Below are positions 44,063 through 51,985 of a stretch of 64,000 bases of DNA, piece by piece; positions within the stretch are counted from its first letter, which is position 1; every line of letters begins with the position of its first letter. A program made the translations under genes and the position numbers. The stretch covers positions 1 to 64,000 of the forward strand of contig NZ_ML660113.1 of assembly GCF_007004655.1 (NCBI RefSeq), in the 5' to 3' direction. The notes beneath the pieces were generated by a model. It was not told the DNA's origin and ran no database searches. It was given only the letters and a program-made list of their open reading frames with translations. This DNA is from Exilibacterium tricleocarpae. Lineage in GTDB: Bacteria; Pseudomonadota; Gammaproteobacteria; Pseudomonadales; Cellvibrionaceae.

Positions 44063-44881
44063 CTAAAGTTCAGCGCGACACAGATTCGACTGTGCCCTGA
44101 CAGCTTCAGGATAGACCAGAGCCCGCCAACCCGCACGGTTAAACGGTCGCCACTCACCGCTGTCCCAGGCCAGGCGATCGGCGATCACATAGAGCACTGC
44201 GGGATTGACCCCCATGCCACAGTGACTGCCGTGGACTTCGATATTTTCGCTGTGCCGGCAACCGTTCAACTGCACGCAGGCGCGCCAGGACACCACGCCA
44301 TCGCCGCGACTGTAGATGGCGCTGGCGGGCACCGGCGGCGCCTGCTCGATCAGCTCGCGCAGCCGTTCCATGTCCTCGAACTCGCTGCGCACCTGGGCAT
44401 CGGGGTTCAACCGGTCGTATATTTTCCCCACCAAAGGTGCGGCACCATCGGGACCGCCAAACGGGCTGCCGAGTGTAATGACCTGGCGCACCAGCGCCGG
44501 GTTGCGGCGTGCCAACTCCCGCGCGTAAATCCCCCCCAGGCTCTGTCCGACGATGCTGACCGCCTGCCCGCTGCGCTCGTGAATATGGCGCAGGCGGTCT
44601 TCCACGCCCTGCAAGAGCCGTTGCCGAAAACCGCGGTTCAACCCCTGCGCCCAGGTTTCGGGTCGATAACCCCATTTGCGCAGGTAGCGGCGCAGCACGT
44701 AGGTGGAACCGTCAGTGGTGCCAAAGCCGGGAATCACCAGCACCGGCTGGCCGGCCCCCCGGGGCAGGGCCCGCAACAGCGGATTGGTCACCAGCAGCGA
44801 TCGCATTTCGCCCGCTGCCCGCAGCATTTCCGTGACCCGCAAGACGGGTGAGGGGGGTTTTAAACCAGCAACCTTGTGCAT
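44063..44881 (-). CDS. alpha/beta-fold hydrolase, lipase-like
   Basis: A 272-aa cytoplasmic-looking hydrolase. VLVIPGFGTTDGSTYVLRRYLRKWGY is the oxyanion strand region; VSIVGQSLGGIYARELAR carries the nucleophile elbow GQSLGG; VITLGSPFGG and SRGDGVVSWRACV (acid) and HCGMGVNPAVLYV (histidine region) complete the triad. It resembles PGAP1-like/triacylglycerol-lipase proteins. Neighbours (PilZ, DGC) suggest no clear pathway. Substrate unknown. Confidence 0.82.
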   Translation of the reverse strand: MHKVAGLKPPSPVLRVTEMLRAAGEMRSLLVTNPLLRALPRGAGQPVLVIPGFGTTDGSTYVLRRYLRKWGYRPETWAQGLNRGFRQRLLQGVEDRLRHIHERSGQAVSIVGQSLGGIYARELARRNPALVRQVITLGSPFGGPDGAAPLVGKIYDRLNPDAQVRSEFEDMERLRELIEQAPPVPASAIYSRGDGVVSWRACVQLNGCRHSENIEVHGSHCGMGVNPAVLYVIADRLAWDSGEWRPFNRAGWRALVYPEAVRAQSNLCRAEL

Positions 44882-45270
44882 ACAGTTACCTCAGTATCGG
44901 CCGGCGCAGCTCGCTTTATCATAATTCTCTATCATTATTTTCAATAACACGAGCCAGGTTCATCGTTTTAGACTATTCATGTCGGCCCAGTTAAACACAG
45001 TTGGCAGGCCGGCGCAAAGCCTGGCAAGCTAACTGTCGCCCGCAACTGGTGCGGGCTCGGCGGGCCAACTAAACTGTGTTAAGACCACTTGTAAGCACGT
45101 TGTTAACCAAGTCTTTAACTTAGGTCCTTAACTTAGGTCCTTAACTTAGGTCTTTAACTTAGGTCTTTAACTACGCCGTTAGCTGCGTGACCAAACAGCG
45201 GTTAAGCCCCGGCAGCCCAGCGGGCGTAGTCGTGACCGGGATTTCGAGTGCAGACGAGAGGGCAGATAGT
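44882..45270. repeat. intergenic stretch with 13-bp tandem repeat and hairpins
   Basis: No gene. Five copies of a 13-bp unit GGTC(C/T)TTAACTTA run from 45110 to about 45172, the first two bases differing in copy one. An imperfect inverted repeat at about 44993-45082 (AAACACAGTTGGC...GGCCAACTAAACTGTGTT) encloses a GCCCGCA / TGCGGGC stem (45038-45044 / 45050-45056). It lies in the region upstream of the PilZ genes, where it could affect transcription. Confidence 0.6.
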
Positions 45271-45639
45271 ATGGCCACTAATGATCGGGAACGGCGCCTT
45301 TTCAGCCGTGTAAACTTCCAGGCCAGGGCCGATTTCCACCAGGGCGCACGCTCCTGGGAGGCGCAAGTGGAGGATGTCTCCCTGCAGGGGCTGATGGCGA
45401 CCCTGCCCAGCGCCGATCGACCGGCAGCAACAGAAGCCGTGAGGGCGGTGATTCACCTGGCCGATGACACAGTGATTCAAATGAATCTGCGCCTGGCTCA
45501 CACCAGGGGTGCACAAATGGGTTTTCGCTGCGAAAATATCGACCTTGACAGTATCGGGCACCTGCGCCGGCTGGTGGAACTCAACACCGGCAATCCGCGC
45601 AACTGCGAACAGGAGCTGGCAATGCTGGCCAGCGGTTAA
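45271..45639 (+). CDS. PilZ-domain protein (putative cyclic-di-GMP receptor)
   Basis: A 122-aa single-domain protein. RRLFSRVNFQARADF near residues 8-22 carries the RxxxR-type motif, and VEDVSLQGLMATL matches the (D/N)xSxxG motif, though an arginine position appears in a changed spacing. The ATG at 45271 has GAGAGG upstream. Adjacent to a second PilZ gene. Binding of cyclic-di-GMP is likely; the partner is unknown. Confidence 0.85.
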   Translation: MATNDRERRLFSRVNFQARADFHQGARSWEAQVEDVSLQGLMATLPSADRPAATEAVRAVIHLADDTVIQMNLRLAHTRGAQMGFRCENIDLDSIGHLRRLVELNTGNPRNCEQELAMLASG

Positions 45640-45704
45640 CGGCGGCGTCGGGGTTGGAGACAGACGCGCCACAAACGCTATTCAATTAGGGAAAACTGAA
45701 CTCA

Positions 45705-46100
45705 ATGACCTCAATCCTGACACCCGGCCGCGACCGGCGTTACTTCCCCAGGGTCGCTTACCGCGCCTACGCGACCCTGGTCACCACCCGCCAGCGCTGG
45801 CCGGTCCATATCCTGGATTTATCGTTCAATGGCGCCCTGGCCGCCCTGATCCACCGCCACGACCTGAAAGACGGTGAGGAGCTGATCCTGACCATCGAGC
45901 TGGACGATGGCGACAGCATTAAAATGCAGGGCAAGCTCTCCCACCAAAGGGCGCATTTCCTGGGGATCGAGTGCCGCGCCAGCGGTATCGACAACCAGGC
46001 GCGGCTGCGGGACCTGCTGGAGAAAAACAAGGAGACCACCGGCGACCCGGAGCGCAGCCTGGACACCATGCTCCACGAGCACGAAGAGAGCTACGACTAG
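45705..46100 (+). CDS. PilZ-domain protein, second of a pair
   Basis: A 131-aa protein with DRRYFPRVAYRAYATLV (RxxxR motif) and VHILDLSFNGALAAL (DxSxxG motif), then a C-terminal tail of charged residues (LLEKNKETTGDPERSLDTMLHEHEESYD). It follows the first PilZ gene by 65 nt in the same direction; the two share the layout but are clearly diverged. A common operon is likely. Confidence 0.87.
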   Translation: MTSILTPGRDRRYFPRVAYRAYATLVTTRQRWPVHILDLSFNGALAALIHRHDLKDGEELILTIELDDGDSIKMQGKLSHQRAHFLGIECRASGIDNQARLRDLLEKNKETTGDPERSLDTMLHEHEESYD

Positions 46101-46255
46101 GGCCTCTGTTCACACCGGCACGGGGTTCAGGCGCCTACTGTTGGCAGCGGTGCCTGGCGCCGCTCGGCCGGTATTGTTCAATATCGGTAGCCCCCAGTGA
46201 GGGCACGATAAATTCGCTCCCTCTCAAAAACCACCTGAAACAGCATGAACAAGTC

Positions 46256-47614
46256 TTAGAGCGCATCCAGCGCTTCGCTGAGCTTCTTGACCGCTACTAC
46301 CTCCATACCGCCGATACCACCCTTGGGGGCGTTGGCAAACGGCACTATCGCCTTTTTAAAACCGTGCTTTGCCGCCTCGCGCAGGCGCTCCTGGCCGCTG
46401 GGTACCGGTCGAATTTCACCGGACAAACCCACCTCTCCAAACACCATCAGCTCCCGCGGCAACGGCCGGTCGCGAAAACTCGACACCACTGCCAGCAGCA
46501 GCGCCAGATCGGCGCTGGTTTCGACAACTTTGACACCGCCCACCACATTGACGAACACATCCTGATCTCCCACCAGCACCCCGCCGTGGCGGTGCAGGAC
46601 CGCCAGCAGCATCGCTAACCGGTTTTGGTCCAGACCCACTGTGACCCGTCGCGGATTGCCAAAATGGCTGTCGTCCACCAGCGCCTGGATTTCCACCAGC
46701 AAGGGCCGGGTGCCCTCCCATACCACCATGACCACCGAGCCGGACGCCACCTGCTCGCCGCGCTGCAAAAAAATCGACGAGGGATTGGTCACCTCCTTCA
46801 GGCCCTGTTCTGTCATGGCAAACACGCCCAGTTCGTTGACGGCACCAAAGCGATTTTTATTGCCGCGCAGGGTGCGAAAGCGGGAGTCGTGCGCCCCGTC
46901 CAGCAAAATCGAACAGTCGATAATATGTTCCAGCACCTTGGGTCCCGCCAGGCTGCCGTCTTTGGTGACATGGCCCACCAATAGCAACACGGTACCGGCC
47001 TGCTTGGCATAGCGGGTCAGTTGCGCGGCGCTCTCGCGCACCTGGGAGACGCTGCCCGGGGCGGACTGGATATCGGCCATATGCATGACCTGAATGGAAT
47101 CCACGACCATCGCCTGGGGATTGAGGCGTTGGGCAGTGGCGATAATCGCCTCGACACTGGTTTCGGACAGCATTTTCAGCCGGTCCGCCGGCAACCCCAA
47201 ACGTTGTGCCCGCATGGCCACCTGTTGCAGCGACTCCTCGCCGGTGACATACAGGGCTTCTTTTTCCGTCGCCAGATGACACAGGGTCTGCAGCAGAAGT
47301 GTGGACTTACCAGCCCCCGGGTTGCCGCCGATCAGCACCACCGAGCCCGGCACCAGTCCGCCGCCGAGCACACGGTCAAACTCGACCGTACCCGAGGAAA
47401 ATCGCGGCAGAGCCTGCAGGTCAATCTCCGCCAGCGTCTGCACCTCGCCGCCACCGGCGCCGGCATATCCAGCAAACGGTTTGGCACGCGCTGTGGCGCC
47501 CATTCGTACCTCGCTGAGGCTGTTCCAGGCGCCACACTCGGTGCACTGGCCCTGCCATTTACTGTAGTCCGCCCCGCAGTCGTTGCAGACGTAGGCGGTC
47601 TTGCTCTTAGCCAC
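46256..47614 (-). CDS. radA: DNA repair protein RadA (Sms)
   Basis: A 452-aa RecA-like helicase that drives branch migration in recombinational repair. The N-terminal zinc finger is YVCNDCGADYSKWQGQCTECGAWNSL; Walker A is GGNPGAGKST; the RadA-specific KNRFG motif is at KNRFGAVNELGVF; the C-terminal Lon-like domain contains DVFVNVVGGVKV, ADLALLLAVVSS and FGEVGLSGEIRPV. GTG start with GAGGATAGG upstream. Confidence 0.96.
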   Translation of the reverse strand: MAKSKTAYVCNDCGADYSKWQGQCTECGAWNSLSEVRMGATARAKPFAGYAGAGGGEVQTLAEIDLQALPRFSSGTVEFDRVLGGGLVPGSVVLIGGNPGAGKSTLLLQTLCHLATEKEALYVTGEESLQQVAMRAQRLGLPADRLKMLSETSVEAIIATAQRLNPQAMVVDSIQVMHMADIQSAPGSVSQVRESAAQLTRYAKQAGTVLLLVGHVTKDGSLAGPKVLEHIIDCSILLDGAHDSRFRTLRGNKNRFGAVNELGVFAMTEQGLKEVTNPSSIFLQRGEQVASGSVVMVVWEGTRPLLVEIQALVDDSHFGNPRRVTVGLDQNRLAMLLAVLHRHGGVLVGDQDVFVNVVGGVKVVETSADLALLLAVVSSFRDRPLPRELMVFGEVGLSGEIRPVPSGQERLREAAKHGFKKAIVPFANAPKGGIGGMEVVAVKKLSEALDAL

Positions 47615-47846
47615 CCTATCCTCACATCAGTCAGTCGCTGGAATCCGCAGTGTCCCCGCCAGGGATTCAATAAGCAAGTCCCGGCTCTCACCCACTGCCC
47701 AATGTCTATAATCGGCGTATAGTGAGCACATCTGTGCCCAACGCAGAGTCACGGTGCAATGGTACTTCACTAAGCATATTTGCATCAGTTTATCGGTCAC
47801 AGCCTCAATCACATCGATCTCTGTTAAGCGTGCTGAAGGTAGGTCC

Positions 47847-47998
47847 GGCACTGGCTGAAGCCTTAAACAGCAGGGATGCTGTCGGGACCAAAAGTAGGCG
47901 CTTTAGGCGAGTCCCCAGGGACGGGTCAACGACGTGTCTCCGAAGGCTTCAGCCAGTGCCAGACCGGTCAGTTAGCGGATATTTGCCTAAGGGAGTGC
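47847..47998. repeat. dispersed hairpin repeat, copy C
   Basis: Within the 47615-48050 gap, which has no gene, an 18-bp perfect inverted repeat pairs 47847-47864 (GGCACTGGCTGAAGCCTT) with 47943-47960. Inside is a second stem ACAGCA-GGGA-TGCTGT (47867-47882), and after the right arm the family core AGACCGGTCAGTTAGCGGATATTTGCCTAAGGG reads as the reverse complement of copy B's start. It has the same architecture as copy B with different stem sequence. Confidence 0.75.
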
Positions 47999-48050
47999 CG
48001 TTGGGGTCACAGTGAGCTATTGAGTAGAAACAGGGGAGGAGACAAGGGTC

Positions 48051-49148
48051 ATGGGATTAACTCGCAAGGGCAAAGCGCCACCGGACACGACCGCGACTCT
48101 TGTCAAACCGGCCGAGACGTCTATCAAACACACTCCGACACCCAACCACACTACAGCGTCGAGCGAGCCAACCGCAAAAGCCGTCAGGATATCGGCCGGA
48201 CCGACCCCAGTCCGACATCCGGTCCCTCTAGAGGCCCGCATCGGCAGTATTCACTTCAATCAACGCCTGGGCCTGGAACGTGAAAAAGAAGCGCGCGTTT
48301 TTGGCGGCGGCCGCACCTTCTTCCATATTGAAAACTGGACGCTGATCGGTGTGCTGCTGAAATACGGCCTGCGGCTGTTGGGACTGACGGCGCGCGGCAA
48401 GCGCAACGCCCGCGCCATTCGACTCACTCACAACCGGGTCGCCCTGGCGCGACTGCCGGCCGCCTTTGAAGGCTACCGGATATTGCACGTGTCCGACCCC
48501 CACCTGGATATGGCTGACGATATCCCCCATGCCCTGATCGAGGCCGTGCGCGGGGTGGACTATGATATCTGCGTTTTTACCGGCGACTTTCGCGGCAAAA
48601 CCCACGGCGATTTCAGCCGCGCCATCGACGGGCTGCGCCGGGTGCGCACCCATCTCAAACATGAGGTCTATGCCGTGCTGGGCAATCACGACAGTCTGGG
48701 TATGGCGCCGGAAATCGAAGCGCTGGGCATTCGCGTGCTGCTCAACGAGCATGTGCAGTTGCGCCGGGGCGGACAGGACGCCGGCCTTTATCTGGCGGGC
48801 ATCGACGACCCCCATTACTACCGGGCCGACAATTTCGACAAGACCGCCGGCAATATACCCGCCGGGGCCGTCTCGATCCTGCTGGCCCATTCACCCGAAG
48901 TCTACCGGCACGCCGCCTTTGCCAATTTCGATCTGATGTTATGCGGTCACACCCACGGCGGTCAGATTTGCCTCCCCGGCGGCCTGCCCCTGCTGCTCAA
49001 TGCCGACTGTCCGCGTCAGTTCTGCGTCGGCCGCTGGCGCTTTCGGGATATGCAGGGCTACACCTCCACCGGCTCCGGCGCCTGTGTGTTGGACGTGCGA
49101 TTCAATTGCCCGCCGGAGATTACGCTGCACACACTGCAGCGGAGCTAA
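48051..49148 (+). CDS. metallophosphoesterase
   Basis: A 365-aa calcineurin-like phosphoesterase. The dinuclear metal motifs are HVSDPHLD (DxH), VFTGDFRGKT (GD), LGNHDS (GNHD) and LCGHTHGGQICLP (GHxH). The first about 65 residues are Thr/Pro/Ala-rich and unstructured, then an apparent membrane-proximal segment (HIENWTLIGVLLKYGLRLLGL). The start is well supported by GGGGAGGAG. Substrate unknown; relatives hydrolyse lipid A precursors or nucleotides. Confidence 0.85.
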   Translation: MGLTRKGKAPPDTTATLVKPAETSIKHTPTPNHTTASSEPTAKAVRISAGPTPVRHPVPLEARIGSIHFNQRLGLEREKEARVFGGGRTFFHIENWTLIGVLLKYGLRLLGLTARGKRNARAIRLTHNRVALARLPAAFEGYRILHVSDPHLDMADDIPHALIEAVRGVDYDICVFTGDFRGKTHGDFSRAIDGLRRVRTHLKHEVYAVLGNHDSLGMAPEIEALGIRVLLNEHVQLRRGGQDAGLYLAGIDDPHYYRADNFDKTAGNIPAGAVSILLAHSPEVYRHAAFANFDLMLCGHTHGGQICLPGGLPLLLNADCPRQFCVGRWRFRDMQGYTSTGSGACVLDVRFNCPPEITLHTLQRS

Positions 49149-49206
49149 AGACAGGGAACCGCTGTTAGAGCCTGATAATGACGCTTGCCTAATCTATTTC
49201 GTGTTT

Positions 49207-49262
49207 CTGAAGGCCCTAGCCAGAGCCAGACCGGTCAATTGGCAAACATTTGCTTAAGGAAG
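49207..49262. repeat. dispersed repeat, copy D (partial)
   Basis: CTGAAGGCCCTAGCCAGAGCCAGACCGGTCAATTGGCAAACATTTGCTTAAGG closely follows the right end of copy C (CCGAAGGCTTCAGCCAGTGCCAGACCGGTCAGTTAGCGG...), but the left arm is missing. It sits in a short gap after the metallophosphoesterase. A short pair of direct repeats (AGAGCCTGAT) also flanks the area at about 49167 and 49276. Confidence 0.6.
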
Positions 49263-49294
49263 AGCCATTCTTGTCAGAGCCTGATGTAACTAAT

Positions 49295-50635
49295 TCAGTT
49301 GGCAGCAGACTGCGCCGGCAGGCTGTCCGACCCGAAGCCGGCCATGCCGGTATTACCCTTCATACGCGCCATGCGCGCCAACTCTGCAGAGTTTCGTCCA
49401 CTGATCATGCCGGGGAATTTTTCCAACCCCGGAATGTGGAACCTGTGCATACTGATCAGTTCGCGCGCCTCGGCGCGCAGGGGTTCTATATGCTGCGCGA
49501 GGACCGCCTCTGCCGTGTCCTGCCAGCGGTCTTCACCGAATCGGCTGAAGATGACATTGATCAGATCGCTGCTTGAGGCACAGCAGACATAATAGGCGCC
49601 GACAATCGGGCTGATCTCAAAAATGGTGATATCCACCCCTCGCTGCATCAGCCGGTTGGCGGCGTTTTTCTCTCGCACATCGCGAGTTACCATTCTCAGT
49701 ATATTCGCCAGCTTGATGACATTGCTGGCACAGCCGATGGTCGCTCTGCTGGCCGCGCCACCGTCCAGGGCCAGCCCGGCCAGTTGCGCGCCGAAGGCGA
49801 CACCCGAGACGGCCCCGCTGGCGAGTTCGGCGTTTCTTTCGCGGCGCAGGGTTCGAATCATCGCCTCTATGGCCTGGCGCGGCTCCCGCTCGCTCATACT
49901 GTGTTCACTGTGGTGGCGCATCGCGTTAATACGCCGATTTTTCAAGCCCGCTTTGACAAGGTTTAACACCGTCGCACCGCCGGTGGTGACTTCCGACAGG
50001 AAAGGCACCATAGAGTTGACGAAGTTGCCTAACAAAGCCGGCATCTCCGCCGCCAGGCTCAACCCCACCTCGGCCCGCAACTCCACCGGTACCACTTCTT
50101 TAAACACTTTCGCCACCAGTTTTACCGCCGCCTTGAGCACCGCCGCTTCTGCATTGATGCCGTGCAGCGAAACGCCGGCCAGGTTGTCCAGCATATCGTC
50201 GTGGTAATGGCTTACCAGGATGATACTGTTGGTCGCCAGGCCCAGGGTATTCGCGGCAGCACCCCATTTGTTATTGCCCAGCTTGCGCTTAAAGCCCGGC
50301 TTCCACTCCAGCCGCTTGTTGGCGAACAGCACCCGCAAGTCCTCTCCGGGCGCCCCGCGCAACACAGCCGTGGGGCTGTTGTCGAGCATCCCGAGTTGCT
50401 CCAGCAGCTTTTTGATTGCCCCGCTGCGATTGCGAATGCTGCCGCGCCACTTGCCCCGCTTGCTGCTGATCCAGTTGATCAGGGCCGTGCGCACGGCATC
50501 CTCCCGGCTTGGACCGGGCGTTTTGCCGTAGCGCTCGATGGCGGCATCCAGTGCTTTCAGTTCCCGGCTGCGCACCGACAGGCGACCGCCATCAGTGGCC
50601 GCCAGCCATTGCCTGTGTCCGATGATATCGACCAT
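49295..50635 (-). CDS. unrecognised 446-aa helical protein
   Basis: No family recognised. Start ATG 50635 is supported by GAGGTG 7 nt upstream. The N-terminal part (MVDIIGHRQWLAATDGGRL, DAAIERYGKTPGPSREDAVRTALINWISSKRGKWRGSIRNRSGAIKKLLEQLG) is basic; the middle is Ala-rich with helices (LKAAVKLVAKVFKEVVP, GAVSGVAFGAQLAGLALDGGAAS) including one or two weakly hydrophobic stretches; the C-terminus is LARMARMKGNTGMAG. No signal peptide. Monocistronic. It could be an effector or a surface-associated protein, but this is speculation. Confidence 0.6.
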   Translation of the reverse strand: MVDIIGHRQWLAATDGGRLSVRSRELKALDAAIERYGKTPGPSREDAVRTALINWISSKRGKWRGSIRNRSGAIKKLLEQLGMLDNSPTAVLRGAPGEDLRVLFANKRLEWKPGFKRKLGNNKWGAAANTLGLATNSIILVSHYHDDMLDNLAGVSLHGINAEAAVLKAAVKLVAKVFKEVVPVELRAEVGLSLAAEMPALLGNFVNSMVPFLSEVTTGGATVLNLVKAGLKNRRINAMRHHSEHSMSEREPRQAIEAMIRTLRRERNAELASGAVSGVAFGAQLAGLALDGGAASRATIGCASNVIKLANILRMVTRDVREKNAANRLMQRGVDITIFEISPIVGAYYVCCASSSDLINVIFSRFGEDRWQDTAEAVLAQHIEPLRAEARELISMHRFHIPGLEKFPGMISGRNSAELARMARMKGNTGMAGFGSDSLPAQSAAN

Positions 50636-50968
50636 TTGTCTCACCTCGAATAATGGCTTAATTTTATTCAGCCAAAAGTTAGCGAGTATTCACGCCCGCA
50701 CCAGGGATCAACCGGGGTTGTGTAAACCGGGGGTCTCACAAACCAGAGGCACAAACCAGGCAGCCATCATAGACAGAGAGGGGTGGCAACTTAATCCGGT
50801 AAATACCTCATTTTCTCCAGCGGCTGCCGGCACAGCCACAGCAGCCAGCCCTATGGGTGACCGCGATCAAACTCTCCGTCACAAACTCTCCTAAAAAAAA
50901 ATGACCCCGGCTGCAACGCTTTGCCGCCACCGGTCGTATATGCCCTAAAACACCTGGATGGAAAACTC
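50636..50968. other. intergenic stretch between the unknown protein and the cupredoxin operon
   Basis: No gene seen. An A-rich run (CTAAAAAAAAATGACC) lies near 50890. The two flanking genes are divergent, so both promoters should be here. A small cluster of direct repeats (AACCGGGG / AAACCGGGGG; CACAAACCAG) occurs at about 50710-50760. Nothing else stands out. Confidence 0.35.
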
Positions 50969-51985
50969 ATGTTGACGCTCGCTGAAAAATACAATCCAAA
51001 CTCGATGGCATGGATAACACAGTGCGTAAAAACGACTGCGGTCGCGGTATTGTGCTGGGGAATGGCCGGCTGCGAGGCGCTGTATCCGCTGCCCGGTACC
51101 GATCGCGTCGCAACACCGGAGAGTTCGGCGGTTGTCGGACCGCTGCTGGAAGAGACCGAACCGTCGACGGCAGAAAAGATAGAGCAAGCAACCGCGACAG
51201 AAAAGAAAGACAAAACAACGGCGAAAAAAACAACAGCGGCAGAGAAAAACACCAACCGCACCGCCACCAGCCACAGGCCGGTGCGACCCGTAAAACCTGC
51301 TGTCCGCACGCGCCCTGTCGCTCCGGTCAGTGGCGGCATTGCCGGGAAAATAACCATCCTCGGCAAAGATAACTCGCGGCTCCCCGCCACAGGCATCATC
51401 GTGCGCCTGACGCCGACGGACCGCAGCAACACCGATCACAACAGCAAACCACAAACCCATGCCGTTGAAATGAAGAACAAAACCTATATGCCGGGCTACC
51501 TGACCGTTAATAAAGGCGACCGCTTGAGTTTCATCAACGACGATAACATTCGGCACAACGTCTTTTCATCGACGGGGAAAAACGCTTTCGACCTCGGCAC
51601 CTACGGCAGCGGACTCAAACGTGACGTGGCGTTCAATGAAGAAGGTATTGTCAAGGTTTATTGCAATATCCACCCTGGTATGGCGATGTTCGTCGCAGTC
51701 GGCAGCGAGGGCCTGTCGACGACAACAGAGGCCGATGGCACCTTTTCCCTGAAGTCGGTACCACCGGGAAACTACACGCTGCACATCTGGCATATTCGCG
51801 GCGAAAAGACAACATCTGTCACCATAGCCCGCAACGCAACCACCCGTATCGATACCAAACTGGACACTGCAGATCACAAACCTGTCAAGCACAAGAACAA
51901 ATTCGGCAAAAGCTATGACAGTCCACGCAAGTACCGGTCCGGATACGGCAACGACGCCTACAGCATCGACGATGAGTATTTCTAA
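50969..51985 (+). CDS. cupredoxin-domain lipoprotein with carboxypeptidase-regulatory-like module
   Basis: A 338-aa lipoprotein. The signal peptide ends in a lipobox (CWGMAGCEALYP, cysteine near residue 35), then a long Lys/Thr/Pro-rich linker to about residue 110. A plastocyanin-like domain follows, with type-1 copper ligands H (NIRHN), C (YCNIH), H (NIHPG) and M (PGMAMF). A small CarboxypepD_reg-type module (ADGTFSLKSVPPGNYTLHIWH) comes next, then a basic C-terminal tail. The start may instead be 51005. Its stop overlaps the kinase start (TAATG), so translation is coupled. Confidence 0.83.
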   Translation: MLTLAEKYNPNSMAWITQCVKTTAVAVLCWGMAGCEALYPLPGTDRVATPESSAVVGPLLEETEPSTAEKIEQATATEKKDKTTAKKTTAAEKNTNRTATSHRPVRPVKPAVRTRPVAPVSGGIAGKITILGKDNSRLPATGIIVRLTPTDRSNTDHNSKPQTHAVEMKNKTYMPGYLTVNKGDRLSFINDDNIRHNVFSSTGKNAFDLGTYGSGLKRDVAFNEEGIVKVYCNIHPGMAMFVAVGSEGLSTTTEADGTFSLKSVPPGNYTLHIWHIRGEKTTSVTIARNATTRIDTKLDTADHKPVKHKNKFGKSYDSPRKYRSGYGNDAYSIDDEYF

